This document shows, piece by piece, positions 21,953 through 24,022 of a stretch of DNA of 24,022 nt. A program made the position numbers and the translations under genes. Origin of the DNA: an uncultured Oscillospiraceae bacterium. GTDB lineage: Bacteria; Bacillota; Clostridia; Oscillospirales; Acutalibacteraceae. The DNA lies in NCBI GenBank assembly GCA_900543215.1, contig UQQR01000023.1:1-24022 (forward strand), in the 5' to 3' direction. Position 1 is the first letter of the stretch; each line of letters opens with the position of its first letter. The notes under the pieces are model-generated. The model was not told the DNA's origin and searched no databases. It was given only the letters and a program-made list of their open reading frames with translations.

Positions 21953-23293
21953 ATGTCAGTTAAATTCAACGCGTCATACGCAAAACAGTTTATAAGAGAA
22001 AACGACCTTAAAGGTCTTGAAACACAGGTTGCCGCCGCCCACAAAACCGTGAACGAAAAATCCGGTCTCGGCAACGATTTTCTGGGTTGGGTGCAGCTTC
22101 CCGAGAATTATGATAAAGAGGAATTTGCACGCATAAAGGCTGCGGCGGCGAAGATACGCCGTGATACCGATATACTCATAGTAATCGGTATAGGCGGCTC
22201 ATACCTCGGCGCCAGGGCGGCTATCGAGTTTTTAAAGGGACCGTTTTACAATCAGCTCCGTGACGGAGCACCGGAGATATATTTTGCCGGCAACAGCATA
22301 AGCGGCGCTTATCTTTCCGATATTATGGAAATGTGCAAGGGAAAGAGAGTTTCGGTGAACATTATTTCAAAATCCGGAACAACCACCGAGCCTGCCGTTG
22401 CGTTCAGGGTGCTTCGCGATTATCTTGAAAAGGAATACGGCGAAGAGGAAGCGGCAAAGCGCATTTACTGCACTACCGATAAGGCGAGAGGTACTCTTAA
22501 AAAGCTTGCCGACGAAAAGGGCTACGAATGCTTTGTTGTGCCGGACGATGTAGGCGGAAGATTCTCCGTTCTCACAGCGGTAGGTCTTCTCCCGATAGCC
22601 GCCGCAGGCGCGGATATAGACGCGTTGATGAGCGGAGCCGCAAAGGCTATGAAAAAATTTAACGAGGCGGATATGTACAAAAACGACTGCTATTTGTACG
22701 CTGCGCTCCGCAATGCGTTTTACCGCAAGGGTAAATCGGTTGAGCTCCTTGTAAGCTACGAGCCCAGATTTACTATGATGGCGGAATGGTTTAAACAGCT
22801 TTTCGGCGAGAGCGAGGGCAAGGACAACAAGGGTCTTTTCCCGGCTTCGGTTACATTTTCTACCGACCTTCACTCAATGGGTCAGTTTATTCAGGACGGC
22901 AGCAGACTTATGTTTGAAACCGTTGTTACCTTCGGTGAAAGCGATAAGGATATTACCATTGAAAAGGACGCCGACAACGGCGACGGACTTAACTTCCTTG
23001 CGGGCGAAACTATGTCCTATGTAAATTCAAAGGCGTTTGAGGGAACGGTTTTGGCTCATACGGACGGCGGCGTTCCGAATTTTGAAATAAAGGTTGATAA
23101 GCCGGACGAAGAAAATCTCGGCGAGCTTATATACTTCTTTGAAAAGGCGTGCGCGATTTCGGGCTATATGTTGGGCGTAAATCCGTTTAACCAACCCGGA
23201 GTTGAGAGCTACAAAAAGAATATGTTTGCGTTGCTCGGCAAACCCGGATATGAGGACCGCAAGGCTGAGCTTGAGGCGCGTCTCAACGGTTAA
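21953..23293 (+). CDS. pgi: Glucose-6-phosphate isomerase
   Basis: It interconverts glucose-6-phosphate and fructose-6-phosphate, linking the glucokinase and phosphofructokinase encoded upstream. At 446 residues it is the compact Firmicutes form. Motifs are IGIGGSYLGARAAIEF (about 77-92), the phosphate-binding ISKSGTTTEPAVAFR (about 138-152), the VGGRFSVLTAVGLLP signature (about 201-215), and GVNPFNQPGVESYKKNMF (about 414-431) with the C-terminal lysine. The ribosome site AGAGG is weaker than most in this window. The gene has its own promoter and is followed by a small P-loop gene with a 40-bp gap. Confidence 0.96.
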   Translation: MSVKFNASYAKQFIRENDLKGLETQVAAAHKTVNEKSGLGNDFLGWVQLPENYDKEEFARIKAAAAKIRRDTDILIVIGIGGSYLGARAAIEFLKGPFYNQLRDGAPEIYFAGNSISGAYLSDIMEMCKGKRVSVNIISKSGTTTEPAVAFRVLRDYLEKEYGEEEAAKRIYCTTDKARGTLKKLADEKGYECFVVPDDVGGRFSVLTAVGLLPIAAAGADIDALMSGAAKAMKKFNEADMYKNDCYLYAALRNAFYRKGKSVELLVSYEPRFTMMAEWFKQLFGESEGKDNKGLFPASVTFSTDLHSMGQFIQDGSRLMFETVVTFGESDKDITIEKDADNGDGLNFLAGETMSYVNSKAFEGTVLAHTDGGVPNFEIKVDKPDEENLGELIYFFEKACAISGYMLGVNPFNQPGVESYKKNMFALLGKPGYEDRKAELEARLNG

Positions 23294-23333
23294 TAACTGC
23301 ATGGGCAGTATAATATAAAAGGAGTTGGTATAA

Positions 23334-23741
23334 ATGATTAAACTCATTATCGGAAAAAAAGGTTCGGGTAAAACCAAAAAGCTTGTGGATATGGTAAATT
23401 CTGCGACTGAAGCCAGTCTCGGAAATGTTGTCTGCATTGAAAAGGGCGATACCCTTACCTATTCCGTAACACATAAAGCACGCCTTATAGACGCGGAAAG
23501 CTACGGTATTTCGGGCTACGGCGAATATTACGGTATGGTTGCCGGAATAAAGGCGGGCAACAACGATGTTACCCACATCTTCGGCGACGCAACCCTCAGA
23601 ATAGGCAGCCGCGATATGGACGAGCTTACCGCTTTTCTTGAGAGAATTTCCGAAATCTCCGATGTTGAATTTGTTTTCACCGTTTCGGCTGATAAGGAAG
23701 AGCTTCCGAAGAAAATTTTTGATTTGGCAGAGGTTTGCTGA
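23334..23741 (+). CDS. Small P-loop nucleotide-binding protein
   Basis: The 135-residue protein begins MIKLIIGKKGSGKTKKLVDM with a clear Walker A motif (GKKGSGKT, residues 7-14). A central TLTYSVTHKARLIDAESYGI segment follows, and THIFGDATL and VEFVFTVSA strands suggest a reduced P-loop core. A conventional Walker B with two acidic residues is not obvious. Relatives in Clostridia are usually labelled ATP-binding or hypothetical; I know of no established function. It has AAAGGAG upstream, probably reads through from pgi, and is followed at once by a terminator. A short inverted repeat (ACTGC/GCAGT, 23296-23309) lies between it and pgi. Confidence 0.8.
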   Translation: MIKLIIGKKGSGKTKKLVDMVNSATEASLGNVVCIEKGDTLTYSVTHKARLIDAESYGISGYGEYYGMVAGIKAGNNDVTHIFGDATLRIGSRDMDELTAFLERISEISDVEFVFTVSADKEELPKKIFDLAEVC

Positions 23742-23752
23742 TAAAACTCTGA

Positions 23753-23782
23753 AGGCTGTGCAGGCTGTTGCACAGCCTTTTT
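23753..23782 (+). terminator. Terminator of the pgi transcript
   Basis: AGGCTGTGCA (23753-23762) pairs perfectly with TGCACAGCCT (23769-23778) around a 6-base loop, followed by a T run to 23782. Confidence 0.92.
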
Positions 23783-23803
23783 CTTAAAAAACCGATAAAA
23801 CAC

Positions 23804-23832
23804 TTGACTAACGGGGCATTTTGTGTTATTAT
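23804..23832 (+). promoter_or_regulatory. tRNA-Gly promoter
   Basis: TTGACT (23804-23809), a 17-bp spacer and TATTAT (23827-23832) end 15 bp before the tRNA. A TATAAT at 23830-23835 overlaps but would need a 20-bp spacer. Confidence 0.7.
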
Positions 23833-23847
23833 AATTTTTGTTCTTAT

Positions 23848-23922
23848 GCGGGTGTAGTTCAATGGCTAGAATCCCAGCCTTCCAAGCTGGTCGTGTGGGT
23901 TCGATTCCCATCACCCGCTCCA
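23848..23922 (+). tRNA. tRNA-Gly, anticodon TCC
   Basis: The 75-base gene folds into a full cloverleaf. The acceptor is GCGGGTG with CACCCGC, and the D stem is GTTC with GAAT. The anticodon stem is CCAGC with GCTGG around the loop CTTCCAA (anticodon TCC at 23881-23883), and the T stem is GTGGG with CCCAT around TTCGATT. The discriminator is T, usual for glycine, and CCA is encoded (23920-23922). Confidence 0.97.
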
Positions 23923-23950
23923 TCAAGAGGCTATAAAAAAGATATAGCCC

Positions 23951-23981
23951 GTGAAAACCCCGATTTTATCGGGGTTTTCAC
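23951..23981 (+). terminator. Hairpin terminator after the tRNA gene
   Basis: GTGAAAACCCCGAT (23951-23964) pairs perfectly with ATCGGGGTTTTCAC (23968-23981) around a TTT loop; a smaller hairpin, GGCTATA/TATAGCC (23929-23949), sits between it and the tRNA. The T run is inside the stem, so efficiency is uncertain. Beyond it, to the window end, no gene is seen. Confidence 0.6.
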
Positions 23982-24022
23982 CGTTTTATACGGCAAAATT
24001 TCAGCGACCGATTTTGTAGATG

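Noticed and set aside
1..24022. CRISPR array, insertion-sequence terminal repeats, or a known riboswitch
   Set aside because: I saw no regularly spaced direct repeats, no IS-like inverted ends with a transposase, and no recognisable riboswitch or T-box pattern in the intergenic gaps.
23848..24022. tRNA-Gly as an integration site for a second element
   Set aside because: tRNA 3' ends are frequent targets, but no repeat of the tRNA end and no integrase is seen in the 100 bp that remain.

Overview
This window comes from a low-to-mid GC, spore-forming member of the Clostridia, most likely of the gut Oscillospirales/Ruminococcaceae type. The evidence is the Firmicutes gene order hprK-glcK-murB-rapZ-whiA-dnaE-pfkA, a short Firmicutes-type pgi, strong AAGGAGG ribosome sites, TTGACA/TATAAT promoters, several TTG and GTG starts, and the remnant of an alpha/beta-type small acid-soluble spore protein (SASP) gene. 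The organism is inferred from gene order and protein character only; no search was run.

Positions 1 to about 2700 are the right-hand end of an integrated mobile element. They hold the 3' end of an unrecognised gene, an orphan MazF/PemK-type toxin with its own terminator, and a two-gene operon: a 63-residue protein overlapping a 549-residue large serine recombinase. About 35 bp after the recombinase stop, the sequence enters, in frame, the last 39 codons of an SASP gene followed by that gene's own terminator. The element therefore seems to have integrated inside an SASP gene, and its 5' half should lie beyond the other end of the element, outside this window. This is the most interesting observation here.

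Positions 2865-5145 hold small chromosomal genes: a DUF378 membrane protein, a beta-CASP metallo-beta-lactamase nuclease on the minus strand, and a 59-residue membrane-associated protein. Positions 5146-9505 form a minus-strand run transcribed from ychF through a zinc metallopeptidase, a small membrane protein and alanine racemase to an alpha/beta hydrolase. It starts from a consensus promoter divergent from that of hprK.

Positions 9671-17751 are a plus-strand operon that links carbon-catabolite control (HPr kinase, a ROK glucokinase), wall precursor synthesis (murB), RapZ, the WhiA regulator and the replicative polymerase dnaE. The usual yvcK/glmR gene between rapZ and whiA is absent. pfkA follows with its own promoter, whose -35 box is overlapped by an 18-bp site differing at one position from the clostridial Rex operator; this suggests NADH/NAD control of glycolysis. 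Then come mnmA, a LUD-domain protein and a D,D-carboxypeptidase whose ribosome site is buried in a 17-bp hairpin running up to its TTG start. pgi follows with its own promoter, then a small P-loop protein, a terminator and tRNA-Gly(TCC). The glycolytic genes (glcK, pgi, pfkA) and peptidoglycan genes (alr, murB, the D,D-carboxypeptidase) are clustered within about 17 kb.
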